Of a stretch of DNA of 64,000 bases, positions 57,132 through 64,000 are shown in pieces. Made by a program: the position numbers and the translations under genes. Under the pieces are notes generated by a model. That model ran no database searches. It was not told the origin of the DNA and saw only the letters and a program-made list of their open reading frames with translations. Within the stretch, counting starts at the first letter, position 1, and every line of letters begins with the position of its first letter. Location: NCBI RefSeq assembly GCF_900090195.1, contig NZ_LT607803.1, positions 1,674,001 through 1,738,000 of the forward strand, in the 5' to 3' direction. This DNA is from Variovorax sp. HW608 (GTDB lineage Bacteria; Pseudomonadota; Gammaproteobacteria; Burkholderiales; Burkholderiaceae_C).

Positions 57132-57533
57132 ATGAAAACAAGGCGCGGCCCCTTGAGAATCGTCTACGTCGTTGATCGCGATGAGTCGGTGCGGGAGGGC
57201 CTTGGGCGCCTGATAGACTCGGCCGACTTCGAGGCACAACCTTGCGCCAGCGTCCAGGAGTTTCTGGAGCTGGCTCATTGGAGGCAGGCGGCCTGCATCT
57301 TGCTCGAAGTCTCGGCGCTCAGGGATTGCGACGCGGCAGTGAGGGCTGCCCTGCGTTCACTGGCGGACGTTCTTCCCGTCATCGCGTTGTCCGCGAGCGA
57401 CAACACCGCGGACAGCGACCTTGCACGAGCGCTGGGTGCTCGCTCCTTCTTTCGCAAGCCCGTGGACGCCGCAGCGCTGTTCGATGCGATCGAATGGGCG
57501 GTGCACAACGGCAACCGCGCGCGTCACTCATGA
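57132..57533 (+). CDS. FixJ-like receiver with Glu at the phosphorylation site, 133 aa
   Basis: A receiver domain only: VYVVDRDESVREGLGRLIDS, then ACILLEVSALRDCD where the phospho-acceptor Asp is replaced by Glu59, and FFRKPVDAAALFDAIEWA with the conserved Lys. A Glu here often mimics the phosphorylated state, so the protein may be constitutively active as an interaction module. There is no DNA-binding domain. A strong AAGGAG lies upstream. The sequence following its stop is a decayed GAF-domain fragment in the same frame. Confidence 0.78.
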   Translation: MKTRRGPLRIVYVVDRDESVREGLGRLIDSADFEAQPCASVQEFLELAHWRQAACILLEVSALRDCDAAVRAALRSLADVLPVIALSASDNTADSDLARALGARSFFRKPVDAAALFDAIEWAVHNGNRARHS

Positions 57534-57725
57534 GGGCTGACGCTTCTGAATTCAGAGGGCGAAGAGAAACGGGCCAACGCCGACCTTCCGCCCGAGGCAA
57601 CGACTGAAGCAGAGTACTGCCTGTGCATCGGCTTGGGTTCGGCTCTTTGCATTCCGGTGCGAATCGGTGGGCGCGTGACCGGCGTGCTTTCGTTCGGCGC
57701 GGTGCGCAAGGCCCTTGAGAGCGGG
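57534..57725 (+). pseudogene. GAF-domain sensor remnant
   Basis: In frame with the preceding receiver, after its stop, the DNA reads LPPEATTEAEYCLCIGLGSALCIPVRIGGRVTGVLSFGAVRKALES (in parts). This is the end of a GAF domain of the type found in Burkholderiales sensor kinases (IGLRS-L-IPVRIGGRV-GVLSFGA). There is no start, no upstream half of the GAF and no kinase part. It is a relic of a larger signalling gene. Confidence 0.65.
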
Positions 57726-57844
57726 GACGTCCCTGCGAAGGGAGCGTCACCTCTCTCACCTCTCCATACGCGCGTGGCGGGCTCGTGCGTCGCGGACCGG
57801 GACCGCGCGAGAATTCGTGGCAGGAAACTGGACCACCCTTGCCC

Positions 57845-58312
57845 ATGAATGCAGTCACCATCACTTTCGACCGGGTCTTCGACATCGTTCACAGGTCGCG
57901 GCGAAACCGTGTGCTCAGCACGGAGTTCGGATTCGAGTCCGCAGACGTGAAGGAGTCCGGCGTCGCGGTTCCCGGGGCGCCTCGGATCGAGGCCGGCATG
58001 ACTGTCACGGCAGTGCTCGAACGCCCTGGCGATTGGCGGACCCTGCTCGGGTGGGTGAATCACGGGACGGGTGAAATCGCCTGCAGGAGTGCCGCGTCGA
58101 GTCTCGGCGGCATCGTGGCGATGTTGTTGGGCAGCCTGTGGGCCTCCCACCTCATGAGCACGCGCCCACTCGTCGCCGCTTTCGTGATCGTGGTGTCCAT
58201 TCTCTGCTGTGTCGGCAGCGTTGTCGGGATGCGGAAGGCCATCAGAACCAGAAGGCTTCTGGAAGCGGCCCGGTCGACTCTTGCGTCTCGTGATGCCGGT
58301 TCCAATGCCTGA
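57845..58312 (+). CDS. two-helix membrane protein, 155 aa
   Basis: I do not recognise the family. A soluble beta-rich N-terminal part (about 1-80: TITFDRVFDIVHRSRRNRVL, GMTVTAVLERPGDWRTLLGWVNHGTGEIAC) is followed by two transmembrane helices (about 84-105 and 111-130: SLGGIVAMLLGSLWASHLM; LVAAFVIVVSILCCVGSVVGM) and a basic tail. Start ATG 57845 is chosen at the domain beginning; the ribosome site is weak. It sits in a gene-poor stretch with decayed genes, so expression is uncertain. Confidence 0.6.
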   Translation: MNAVTITFDRVFDIVHRSRRNRVLSTEFGFESADVKESGVAVPGAPRIEAGMTVTAVLERPGDWRTLLGWVNHGTGEIACRSAASSLGGIVAMLLGSLWASHLMSTRPLVAAFVIVVSILCCVGSVVGMRKAIRTRRLLEAARSTLASRDAGSNA

Positions 58313-58529
58313 GCTCGGCCTTGCCAGTCGCGTGCGGGACTAACCCTAACTGGACCAAATGCGCGACAAGGCTATATAAATCCGCCGCGGGTCCCTCGCA
58401 GCCGACTCGCGAACGAACCATGCATTCCATGCTGCGATCCGTCCAACGGAGAGAGAGAGATTGCGAGGAGACTCACATGCAGGATCGACACAAGGCCCAG
58501 GCCGGACGCGCCCCACTGTTCCGCGGTCG

Positions 58530-58760
58530 GGCGGCACCGTGCGCGCGGTGTTTCCGGTGACGAGCCTCAGCGGCATCCAGTGGGTCCAGCAGACCGGGAC
58601 GGCGCCTGCCTTCACGACTTCGGCCGTCCCGCTGCAGGCGCTCGGCGTCTTCCCGGGCGCGGTGGGGCGCGTGGCCTTCGGTACCTTCCGCTCGCCCGAC
58701 TACGAGAACGCGGCCCGGGTCATTCCGCCGACCGGAACCCTGACCGGCACCCCGACGTCG
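58530..58760 (+). pseudogene. fragment of a larger secreted protein (lipase-like)
   Basis: One frame reads GTVRAVFPVTSLSGIQWVQQ, then ..FTTSAVPLQALGVFPGAVGRVAFGTF.. and RSPDYENAARVIPPTGTLTG. The composition (Thr/Ser/Pro/Gly) and ordered hydrophobic pattern are those of real coding sequence, resembling N-terminal parts of secreted alpha/beta-hydrolase/lipase-type proteins. There is neither a start nor a continuation, and the ribosome site and ATG at 58477 are in another frame. It looks like a deletion and frameshift relic. Confidence 0.45.
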
Positions 58761-58850
58761 GGGATTGAATGGCCGCCCCCACTAGGAGAACGCCATGAAG
58801 AAGTCCAGTGACAGCGGGCGACAGGTCGCGCCCTCGGCAAGGTTTCTCTT

Positions 58851-59033
58851 GTGTGCGCCATCTTCAGTCCATTCACCCACGTAGAAACGCGTGAAGCCGC
58901 GCCGCGACCCACGGTGCAAGCGCAGGGCGAAAAAAGCGGCAACGATTCCGATTCGACCGCGACCTTGATGGCGGTGCTGGCTTGCGGCGCGGGGCTCGGC
59001 ATGCTCTTTGTTGCGATGCGAAGCCGAACTTGA
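58851..59033 (+). CDS. possible small membrane protein, 60 aa
   Basis: A GTG-initiated frame with a polar N-terminal half and one hydrophobic helix near the end (TLMAVLACGAGLGMLFVAM). An AAGG lies 10 bases upstream. It overlaps a competing 29-codon frame (58795-58884), and the region contains gene debris, so it may not be translated. Confidence 0.3.
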   Translation: MCAIFSPFTHVETREAAPRPTVQAQGEKSGNDSDSTATLMAVLACGAGLGMLFVAMRSRT

Positions 59034-59051
59034 ATTGGAGCCCGTCACGAA

Positions 59052-60395
59052 ATGACCGCGCCGGAAACCCGCTACGCCAAGGTCGGCGATGACCGCGTTG
59101 CCTACCAAATGCTGGGCGAGGGGCCGCGCGATCTGATTTTCACGACGGGTTGGTGGGCATCCTTGGATCTCGAGTGGGAGGATCCCGCCATTGCGCGTTT
59201 CCTGCGGCGTCTGGCCTCGTTCAGCCGCGTCATCCGCTTCAGCGCTCGTGGCTCCGGACTGTCCGATTCGCGCCCTCAGGATGGACGCGACGCCTTGGCC
59301 CATTGGACGGAGGACCTCCTGGCGGTCATGCATGCCGCCGGTTCGAGCACGACAGCCATCGTCGGCATCACCGACGGCGGGCCGATGGCGCTGCAGTTCG
59401 CGGCGGCTCATCCCGAACGGACCTCGGCGCTGGTCTTGCTGAACGCCACGGCACGCTGGGTGTTTGCAGAAGACTATCCTGCCGGGTATCCGCCGGAAGC
59501 CCTGGCGGGATTTTCCGGCTTCGCGCGAAAGCACTTCGGGACCGAGCGCTTTGCGCGCACGCAGAATCCGAGCGTTGCGCAAGACGAGCGCGCCCTGCGC
59601 TGGCAGGCCAAGCTTGCGCGGGCCATCGGGTCGCCCAAGGCCGTCGCCGAGAGTTTTGCGATCCAGGCAGAAAGGGACGTCCGTCCGGCGCTATCCGCAG
59701 TCGAAGCGCCGACGCTGGTGATGACGCGCCGCGATTGCGCCTGGGCATCGGTGCCCCAGGGGCGCTACATCGCCGAACACGTCGCCGGCGCGCGCTTCGA
59801 GGAATTGCCCGGCACGGACTATCTCCCCTATTGGGAAACCCCCGATCTGATTCTCGACCACGTCGAGCAATTCCTGACCGGGAGCCGCCGCGGCGGCGAG
59901 TCCGATCGCGCGCTGGCGGCGGTGCTGTTCACCGACATCGTCGATTCGACCCAGCGTGCCGCAGCGCTCGGTGACGCGGCGTGGCGGACGCTGCTCGATC
60001 GGCACGAAGAGATCCTGCGTGAGCAGCTCGGGCTGTTCCGAGGTCGCCTGGTGGATACAGCCGGCGATGGTGTCTTCGCCATCTTCGACCGTCCCGACCG
60101 TGCGATCGAATGCGCGCAGGCGCTGCACACGGCATTGGCGAGCCTGCAGCTTTCGATTCGCGCCGGCATCCATTTCGGCGATGTCGAATTGCGCAGCGAT
60201 GGCCAGGTGGGCGGCATGACCGTGCACATCGGCGCCCGCGTGCAGGCGCTGGCCAAGGCTGGCGAGGTGCTGGTGTCGCGCACCGTCCACGACATTCTCG
60301 TGGGCTCCCACTTGCGCTTCGTTGGGCGCGGCGCGCACGAGCTCAAAGGGGTGCCGGGGCGCTGGGAGGTTTGCGCGGTCAGCATGCCGCCCTGA
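59052..60395 (+). CDS. alpha/beta-hydrolase-like domain fused to a class III adenylate cyclase, 447 aa
   Basis: Residues about 1-275 have an alpha/beta-hydrolase fold (ASFSRVIRFSARGSGLSD, VGITDGGPMALQFAAAHPER), and about 290-440 a class III nucleotidyl cyclase (AAVLFTDIVDSTQRAAALGD with both metal Asp, GRLVDTAGDGVFAIF, IRAGIHFGDVE, VHIGARVQALAKAGEVLVS). In the hydrolase elbow G-x-S-x-G reads GITDG, so the nucleophile Ser is Thr107. Hydrolysis is doubtful and the domain probably senses a ligand to control cAMP synthesis. The gene converges with the MFS gene (8-bp gap). Confidence 0.87.
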   Translation: MTAPETRYAKVGDDRVAYQMLGEGPRDLIFTTGWWASLDLEWEDPAIARFLRRLASFSRVIRFSARGSGLSDSRPQDGRDALAHWTEDLLAVMHAAGSSTTAIVGITDGGPMALQFAAAHPERTSALVLLNATARWVFAEDYPAGYPPEALAGFSGFARKHFGTERFARTQNPSVAQDERALRWQAKLARAIGSPKAVAESFAIQAERDVRPALSAVEAPTLVMTRRDCAWASVPQGRYIAEHVAGARFEELPGTDYLPYWETPDLILDHVEQFLTGSRRGGESDRALAAVLFTDIVDSTQRAAALGDAAWRTLLDRHEEILREQLGLFRGRLVDTAGDGVFAIFDRPDRAIECAQALHTALASLQLSIRAGIHFGDVELRSDGQVGGMTVHIGARVQALAKAGEVLVSRTVHDILVGSHLRFVGRGAHELKGVPGRWEVCAVSMPP

Positions 60396-60403
60396 AGCGC
60401 CGG

Positions 60404-61744
60404 CTATCGCCGCACATCCACGTCGCGCGACTCCGGCAGCATCCACATCGCCCAGATGCTGATCGCGCTCATGAGCACCACGTACCAGGCCGGTGCCATG
60501 GGATTCTTCGTGATGGCGAGCAGCCAGGTGACGACGAACTGCGTGGTGCCGCCGAAAAGCGAGGTGCCGATGGCGTAGACCAGCGAGAGGCCGGTGCTGC
60601 GCACCGCCATGGGCAGCAGCTCGGGCACCTGCACCAGGCCGGCGGTGCCGAACATCGCGGTCAGGGCGGCCAGCACGGCCGAGACGGTGAGCAGCGTGGC
60701 GACGCTCGGCGCGCCGGCCAGCCACATGAAAAGCGGCACGATCAGCACCAGCAGCGCCAGCCGCGGCAGCAGGTTGACGATGCGGCGGCCATGGCGGTCG
60801 CACAGCGTGCCGCCGACCAGGGCGAAGACGAAGGTCATCAGCCCGCCCATGAGCACGCTGCCTTGCGCGACGGCTGCGGGCAGCTTGAGCACCTGCACCG
60901 CGTAGGTCACCATGTAGTTGCCCACCTGCGAGGCCACCGCGGTCGAGGCCGTCGCCAGCACGCCCAGCAGCAGGATCCTGCGATGCTCGCGGAACACCGC
61001 GCCGACGATGGCCGCACCGCTGCGTTCGTGGCCGTGGTCGTGCGTCTCGGGCAGGCTGCGCCGGATGTAGATGGCGATCGGCACCAGCGCCAGGCTCAGC
61101 AGGAAGGGCACGCGCCAGCCCCAGGATGCGAGTTGCTCGGGCGACAGCGCGAGCGACAGGCCGACGCCGAGGCATCCGCCCACTGCCACCGCAAGCCCCT
61201 GGCTTGCGATCTGCCAGCTCGAATAGAAGCCGCGGCGCCCCTTGGGCGCAGCCTCGATCAGCAGCGCGGTGGCGGGCCCCACTTCGCCGCCGAGGGCCAG
61301 GCCCTGCAGCAGGCGGCAGAACACCACGATGACGGGCGCTGCGATGCCGATGCTGGCGTAGCCCGGCGTGGCTGCCAGGCCCAGCGTGCCGACGGTGATG
61401 AGCGCCACCGTGAGGATCATGGCCGGCTTGCGGCCCGCCTTGTCGGCGAAGGCGCCGATGAGCACGCCGCCCAGCGGCCGGGTGAAGAAGCCCACGCCGA
61501 AGGTCGCGACCGCCGCCAGCAGGCTGCCGAACTCGCCGGCCACCGGGAAGAAGGTCTTGCCGATGTAGACCGCGAAGTAGGCGTAGATGACGAAGTCGTA
61601 GAACTCCAGCGCATTGCCCGCGACCGCGGCCGCGACCGCCTTGCGGCTGATGCGCGACGGCGCGGCATCGTGGCTGGCGTCGCTCGGGCGAAGGGCCTGT
61701 TGCAAGGGTTGCACGGGATTGGAACCGAGGGTGGTGGCGTCCAT
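60404..61744 (-). CDS. MFS transporter, metabolite:H+ symporter family, 446 aa
   Basis: Twelve transmembrane helices. The family motifs are VAGNALEFYDFVIYAYFAVYIGKTFFP, GVGFFTRPLGGVLIGAFADKAGRKPAMIL, RLLQGLALGGEVGPATALLIEAAP and the mid-protein GGTLCDRHGRR. This is the ShiA/ProP/CitA-type branch, which moves organic acids or small zwitterions with protons. It lies 50 bp after the DUF2817 gene in a three-gene unit, and should import the compound hydrolysed by the other two proteins. Confidence 0.88.
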   Translation of the reverse strand: MDATTLGSNPVQPLQQALRPSDASHDAAPSRISRKAVAAAVAGNALEFYDFVIYAYFAVYIGKTFFPVAGEFGSLLAAVATFGVGFFTRPLGGVLIGAFADKAGRKPAMILTVALITVGTLGLAATPGYASIGIAAPVIVVFCRLLQGLALGGEVGPATALLIEAAPKGRRGFYSSWQIASQGLAVAVGGCLGVGLSLALSPEQLASWGWRVPFLLSLALVPIAIYIRRSLPETHDHGHERSGAAIVGAVFREHRRILLLGVLATASTAVASQVGNYMVTYAVQVLKLPAAVAQGSVLMGGLMTFVFALVGGTLCDRHGRRIVNLLPRLALLVLIVPLFMWLAGAPSVATLLTVSAVLAALTAMFGTAGLVQVPELLPMAVRSTGLSLVYAIGTSLFGGTTQFVVTWLLAITKNPMAPAWYVVLMSAISIWAMWMLPESRDVDVRR

Positions 61745-61794
61745 GGGGTGTCCTGGGTGTGGAGTGTGCGTGGTGCGGGGCGTCCGTGCGCGGT

Positions 61795-62886
61795 TCAGCC
61801 TTGCAGCGGGCCGCCGGTCTGCAGGCCGGCGATGGCCTGCAGGCAGGCCTGGCGGCCCTGGTGCCAGATGGCGAGCTTCCAGTCGTCCGCGTCGGGATAG
61901 AAGGCGTCCTTGAGCGCCTGCCTGATGTGCTGGGCCTGCATGCTGTCGTCGGCGCCGTGGCGATGCATCCAGTGCTCGGCGCGCAGGGCCGGCATCACGC
62001 GCTCGCTCGGGTAGGTGCCGTACTCCAGGCAGATGCCGATGTGCACGGCCTGCGGGCATTCCTCGAAGAGCGCGGTCTGGATCGGACCCGTCATCGGGAT
62101 GCTGGTCGAGCTGCCGGCGTGCACGTCGGTGAGCTCGCCCCACCACTGCCGCGCGCGCGGCAGCACGCCGTTGTCGAAGCTGGCGAAGATGCGCTCGCCG
62201 ACGCCGTAGGGCCCGAGGCCCGTGTGGATGTCGACCGAAGCGATCTCGCGCGCCTGCGTGCCGTAGTCGCGCAGGACGGCACGGAAGCTCCGGTTGCTCC
62301 AGGTGGGCGCGCGTCCGCCGAAGAACATGCCGTCCGCATGGGCATGCTGCCCGAGGCCGATGGCGCGCTGCAGTCCACGCTCGCCGTGCTTCCCGCGATA
62401 GGCCGCCAGAGTGGCCTCGGCTTCGCGCGACGGGGGCCACGTGGCCGGCAGCAGAGAGTCGTGGATCTCCCCATAGCCCACGTTCACGGGCAGGGGCTTG
62501 GCGAAGTCGACGAAGTTGCGGTTGAGGTCGACGTTCTCCTGCGTCACGCGGCGCAGATGCGAAAAGCCGTACGGGTTGATGGCATGGACGTGCAGCACCG
62601 CGGTGTCCGCGTGCGCCGGCGGCCCCAGGCGCAGCATGCCGGTCTGGATCGCCGAGCCGCAGAAGCCCTCCACGCCGTGCACGCCGCTGAGCACGACCAG
62701 CATCCGGCTGGCGTTTGCCGGGCCGTCGAGCACCACGTCCATCGCCAGGGTCTCGCCTTCGGCGCCCGCGAGGTCCAGCAGGCGGCTGTCGACGGGCAGG
62801 CGGCGTGCCGCGGCGGCATCGAGGAATTTCCGCCGCGCCGTGGCGTAGCTGGGGCTGAAGAGATCGAGGGAGGCGGTGTCGTTCAT
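61795..62886 (-). CDS. DUF2817 (M14-like carboxypeptidase fold) protein, 363 aa
   Basis: A zinc-carboxypeptidase-like protein with the DUF2817 pattern: LSGVHGVEGFCGSAIQTGML (zinc HxxE: His-Gly-Val-Glu), NPYGFSHLRRVTQENVDLNRNFVDF, SVDIHTGLGPYGVGER (third zinc His) and CLEYGTYPSERV (catalytic Glu). No signal peptide, so it is cytosolic. The family is thought to hydrolyse amide or peptide-like bonds. It starts 17 bp after the amidotransferase-like gene; together they suggest breakdown of an imported amide. Confidence 0.85.
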   Translation of the reverse strand: MNDTASLDLFSPSYATARRKFLDAAAARRLPVDSRLLDLAGAEGETLAMDVVLDGPANASRMLVVLSGVHGVEGFCGSAIQTGMLRLGPPAHADTAVLHVHAINPYGFSHLRRVTQENVDLNRNFVDFAKPLPVNVGYGEIHDSLLPATWPPSREAEATLAAYRGKHGERGLQRAIGLGQHAHADGMFFGGRAPTWSNRSFRAVLRDYGTQAREIASVDIHTGLGPYGVGERIFASFDNGVLPRARQWWGELTDVHAGSSTSIPMTGPIQTALFEECPQAVHIGICLEYGTYPSERVMPALRAEHWMHRHGADDSMQAQHIRQALKDAFYPDADDWKLAIWHQGRQACLQAIAGLQTGGPLQG

Positions 62887-62903
62887 GGTGGTCGGGAAAA
62901 GGA

Positions 62904-63749
62904 TCAGGCGGGGAGCGCGACGGGCGTGCGGCCGGCCGGCTGGCCCAGCCGCTGCAGCCGCTGTAGCTGCCGGGAGCGGCAGGCGGCGCCGAAGGCGCGG
63001 AAGATGGCTTGCGCCAGCGGGCAATCGTCGATGCGCATCTCGGGATGCCACTGCACCGCCAGCGCGAACGAAGGAGCGCCTTCGACGGAGAAGGCTTCGA
63101 CCAGCCCGTCGGGCGCCGTGGCCTCCAGGCGCAGGCCTGCGCCCAGGCGCTCGATGCCCTGGTGATGCAGTGAATTGACCGGCAAACAGTGCTGCGTCAT
63201 GAGGCCGGCCAGCACGCCACCCGGTGCAATGTGGATCTCATGGCTGTCGTCGTACCAGTGCTCGATGGGCCGGTCGTGATCGCCTTCGCGATGGTCGAGC
63301 CTGCCGTCCCGGGTGTGCACGGCAGCGTCCAGCGTGCCGCCCCATGCGACGTTCATCTCCTGGAAGCCGCGGCACACGCCGAGCACCGGCACGCCGGCGG
63401 CGACGAGTCGCGGCAGCAGCGGCAGCACCGTGGCATCGCGGTCGCGGTCGAGCAGCACGCTCTCCGCCAACGCGGCGGCGCCATAGCGTTCGGGCGCGAC
63501 GTTGGAGGGGCTGCCGGTCAGCACGATGCCGTCGATGCCATGGATCAGGCTGTCCGCATCCATGGCCTGCGGCGCTGCAGGCAGCGCGAGGGGCAGGGCG
63601 GCGGCCAGTTCCGACACCGCGCGCACGTAGCCGTGCAGCAGGGCATGTGCCGGGTGCATGTGGCGCTCGATGCGGTCGGCGGCGATCGCCACCAGCGGGC
63701 GGCCTGCGAGGGTGAAAGAGGTGGAATCGGTCATGGTGTTCTGGGCCAT
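62904..63749 (-). CDS. class-I glutamine-amidotransferase-like hydrolase (PuuD family), 281 aa
   Basis: A gamma-glutamyl-GABA hydrolase-type peptidase C26 protein. Catalytic Cys in VLGVCRGFQEMNVAWGGTL, and His/Glu in ALAVQWHPEMR. PuuD itself cleaves gamma-glutamyl-4-aminobutyrate in putrescine catabolism; no other puu genes are here, so a different gamma-glutamyl amide is likely. The start is ATG 63749 or 63734. First gene of the three-gene unit, divergent from a LysR regulator. Confidence 0.85.
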   Translation of the reverse strand: MAQNTMTDSTSFTLAGRPLVAIAADRIERHMHPAHALLHGYVRAVSELAAALPLALPAAPQAMDADSLIHGIDGIVLTGSPSNVAPERYGAAALAESVLLDRDRDATVLPLLPRLVAAGVPVLGVCRGFQEMNVAWGGTLDAAVHTRDGRLDHREGDHDRPIEHWYDDSHEIHIAPGGVLAGLMTQHCLPVNSLHHQGIERLGAGLRLEATAPDGLVEAFSVEGAPSFALAVQWHPEMRIDDCPLAQAIFRAFGAACRSRQLQRLQRLGQPAGRTPVALPA

Positions 63750-63776
63750 TGCCGCGAGTCTAGGAATCGGTGACGA

Positions 63777-63822
63777 TTGCGTAAATTGCAACTTTTCTGT
63801 CATCGGCTTGCAATCTGTGCAA
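63777..63822. promoter_or_regulatory. two TTGC-N7-GCAA palindromes in the divergent promoter
   Basis: TTGC-GTAAATT-GCAA (63777-63791) and TTGC-AATCTGT-GCAA (63808-63822) share arms and spacing and lie 31 bp apart, about three helical turns. They sit between the hydrolase gene and the LysR gene, as the recognition and activation sites of a LysR regulator usually do (T-N11-A symmetry). Confidence 0.6.
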
Positions 63823-63839
63823 GTCAAGGAGGCTTGCCC

Positions 63840-64000
63840 ATGAACACCCGCCAGTTGCGTCACTTCCTTGCCGTGATGGACCTGGGCTCGCTCGCCGCCG
63901 CGGCCGAGGCCGTGCACCTGAGTCCGCCCGCGCTGTCGCGCAGCCTGCGCGCGCTCGAAGACGAATTGCGCGTGCCGCTGTTCGACCGCCAGGATCGGCG
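63840..64000 (+). CDS. LysR-family regulator, cut by the window edge
   Basis: Only the first 53 codons are inside the window: MNTRQLRHFLAVMDLGSLAA, then ..AAEAVHLSPPALSRSLRALEDEL.. and RVPLFDRQDRR. This is a LysR helix-turn-helix. A strong AAGGAGG lies 7 bases before the ATG. It is divergent from the amidotransferase-DUF2817-MFS unit and probably controls it through the paired palindromes. Confidence 0.85.
   Translation, partial: MNTRQLRHFLAVMDLGSLAAAAEAVHLSPPALSRSLRALEDELRVPLFDRQDR

Larger units (their letters stand above)
58313..59051 (+). other. 739-bp stretch with gene debris and tiny reading frames
   Basis: No normal-size intact gene lies here. It holds a start with a good ribosome site (AGGAG before ATG 58477) whose frame ends after 27 codons, a fragment of a larger secreted protein in another frame (58530-58760), a 29-codon frame at 58795-58884 behind TAGGAG, and a possible small membrane protein at 58851. 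A TATATAA at about 58372 could be part of a promoter. Confidence 0.5.

Overview
The window is high-GC DNA with dense, often overlapping genes. It carries hydroxyquinol catabolism, quinol-dependent NO reductase, CUT1 and Liv-type ABC systems, Acg/nitroreductase proteins and a second sigma-54 gene. This mix suggests a metabolically versatile betaproteobacterium of the Burkholderiales, most likely Comamonadaceae and Variovorax-like. The assignment is an inference from gene content; no rRNA or tRNA gene is present to confirm it.

Layout. (1) 1-1.1 kb: small hypothetical genes, one a KGG-type stress protein. (2) 1.2-5.1 kb: a hydroxyquinol (1,2,4-trihydroxybenzene) lower-pathway operon with a divergent LysR regulator and a palindromic operator. 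(3) 5.4-9.6 kb: a signalling block with a lone receiver, a CBS pair, an NtrC-type activator, an ATPase-less histidine-kinase fragment and an extra rpoN preceded by a -24/-12 promoter match at its start codon. (4) 9.6-11.9 kb: envelope genes (OmpA-like, RlpA-like) and two tiny genes. (5) 12.06-16.99 kb: an island bounded by oppositely oriented clusters of an ACTGAAA repeat. It holds one very large uncharacterised gene and a complete IS5-family insertion, and its right edge replaces the 3' end of a DUF4262 gene. (6) 17.5-19.7 kb: GNAT, XRE-cupin regulator, a tiny membrane protein behind two TAGGG-N4-CCC boxes, and YitT.

(7) 19.7-26.1 kb: a nitric-oxide operon read leftwards (DUF2249, qNor, NsrR, DUF59, two NnrS-type membrane proteins, a receiver protein) behind an FNR-type box and an NsrR-type operator. 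(8) 26.2-29.8 kb: acyl-CoA dehydrogenase, two hemerythrins with an FNR-like box upstream, and DUF5996. (9) 29.9-32.3 kb: an acyl-CoA ligase and an adenylate kinase.

(10) 32.3-47.75 kb: a LacI-controlled catabolic cluster of 13 co-directional genes. It has a Gfo/Idh/MocA oxidoreductase, CoA-transferase, enoyl-CoA hydratase, aldehyde dehydrogenase, a glucose-type CUT1 importer, two GMC flavoproteins, an SDR and a DUF993 aldolase-like protein. The combination of sugar-type uptake and acyl-CoA chemistry does not match a pathway I can name, and it is the best candidate here for an undescribed metabolic route. (11) 47.8-54.9 kb: a two-component system divergent from a Liv-type ABC operon with a LivM-LivG fusion. 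(12) 55-60.4 kb: Acg and nitroreductase flavoproteins, a receiver with Glu at the phosphorylation site, gene debris (GAF-domain and secreted-protein fragments), and a hydrolase-adenylate cyclase fusion. (13) 60.4-64 kb: an MFS carrier, a DUF2817 peptidase-like protein and a class-I amidotransferase, divergent from a LysR gene cut by the window edge.
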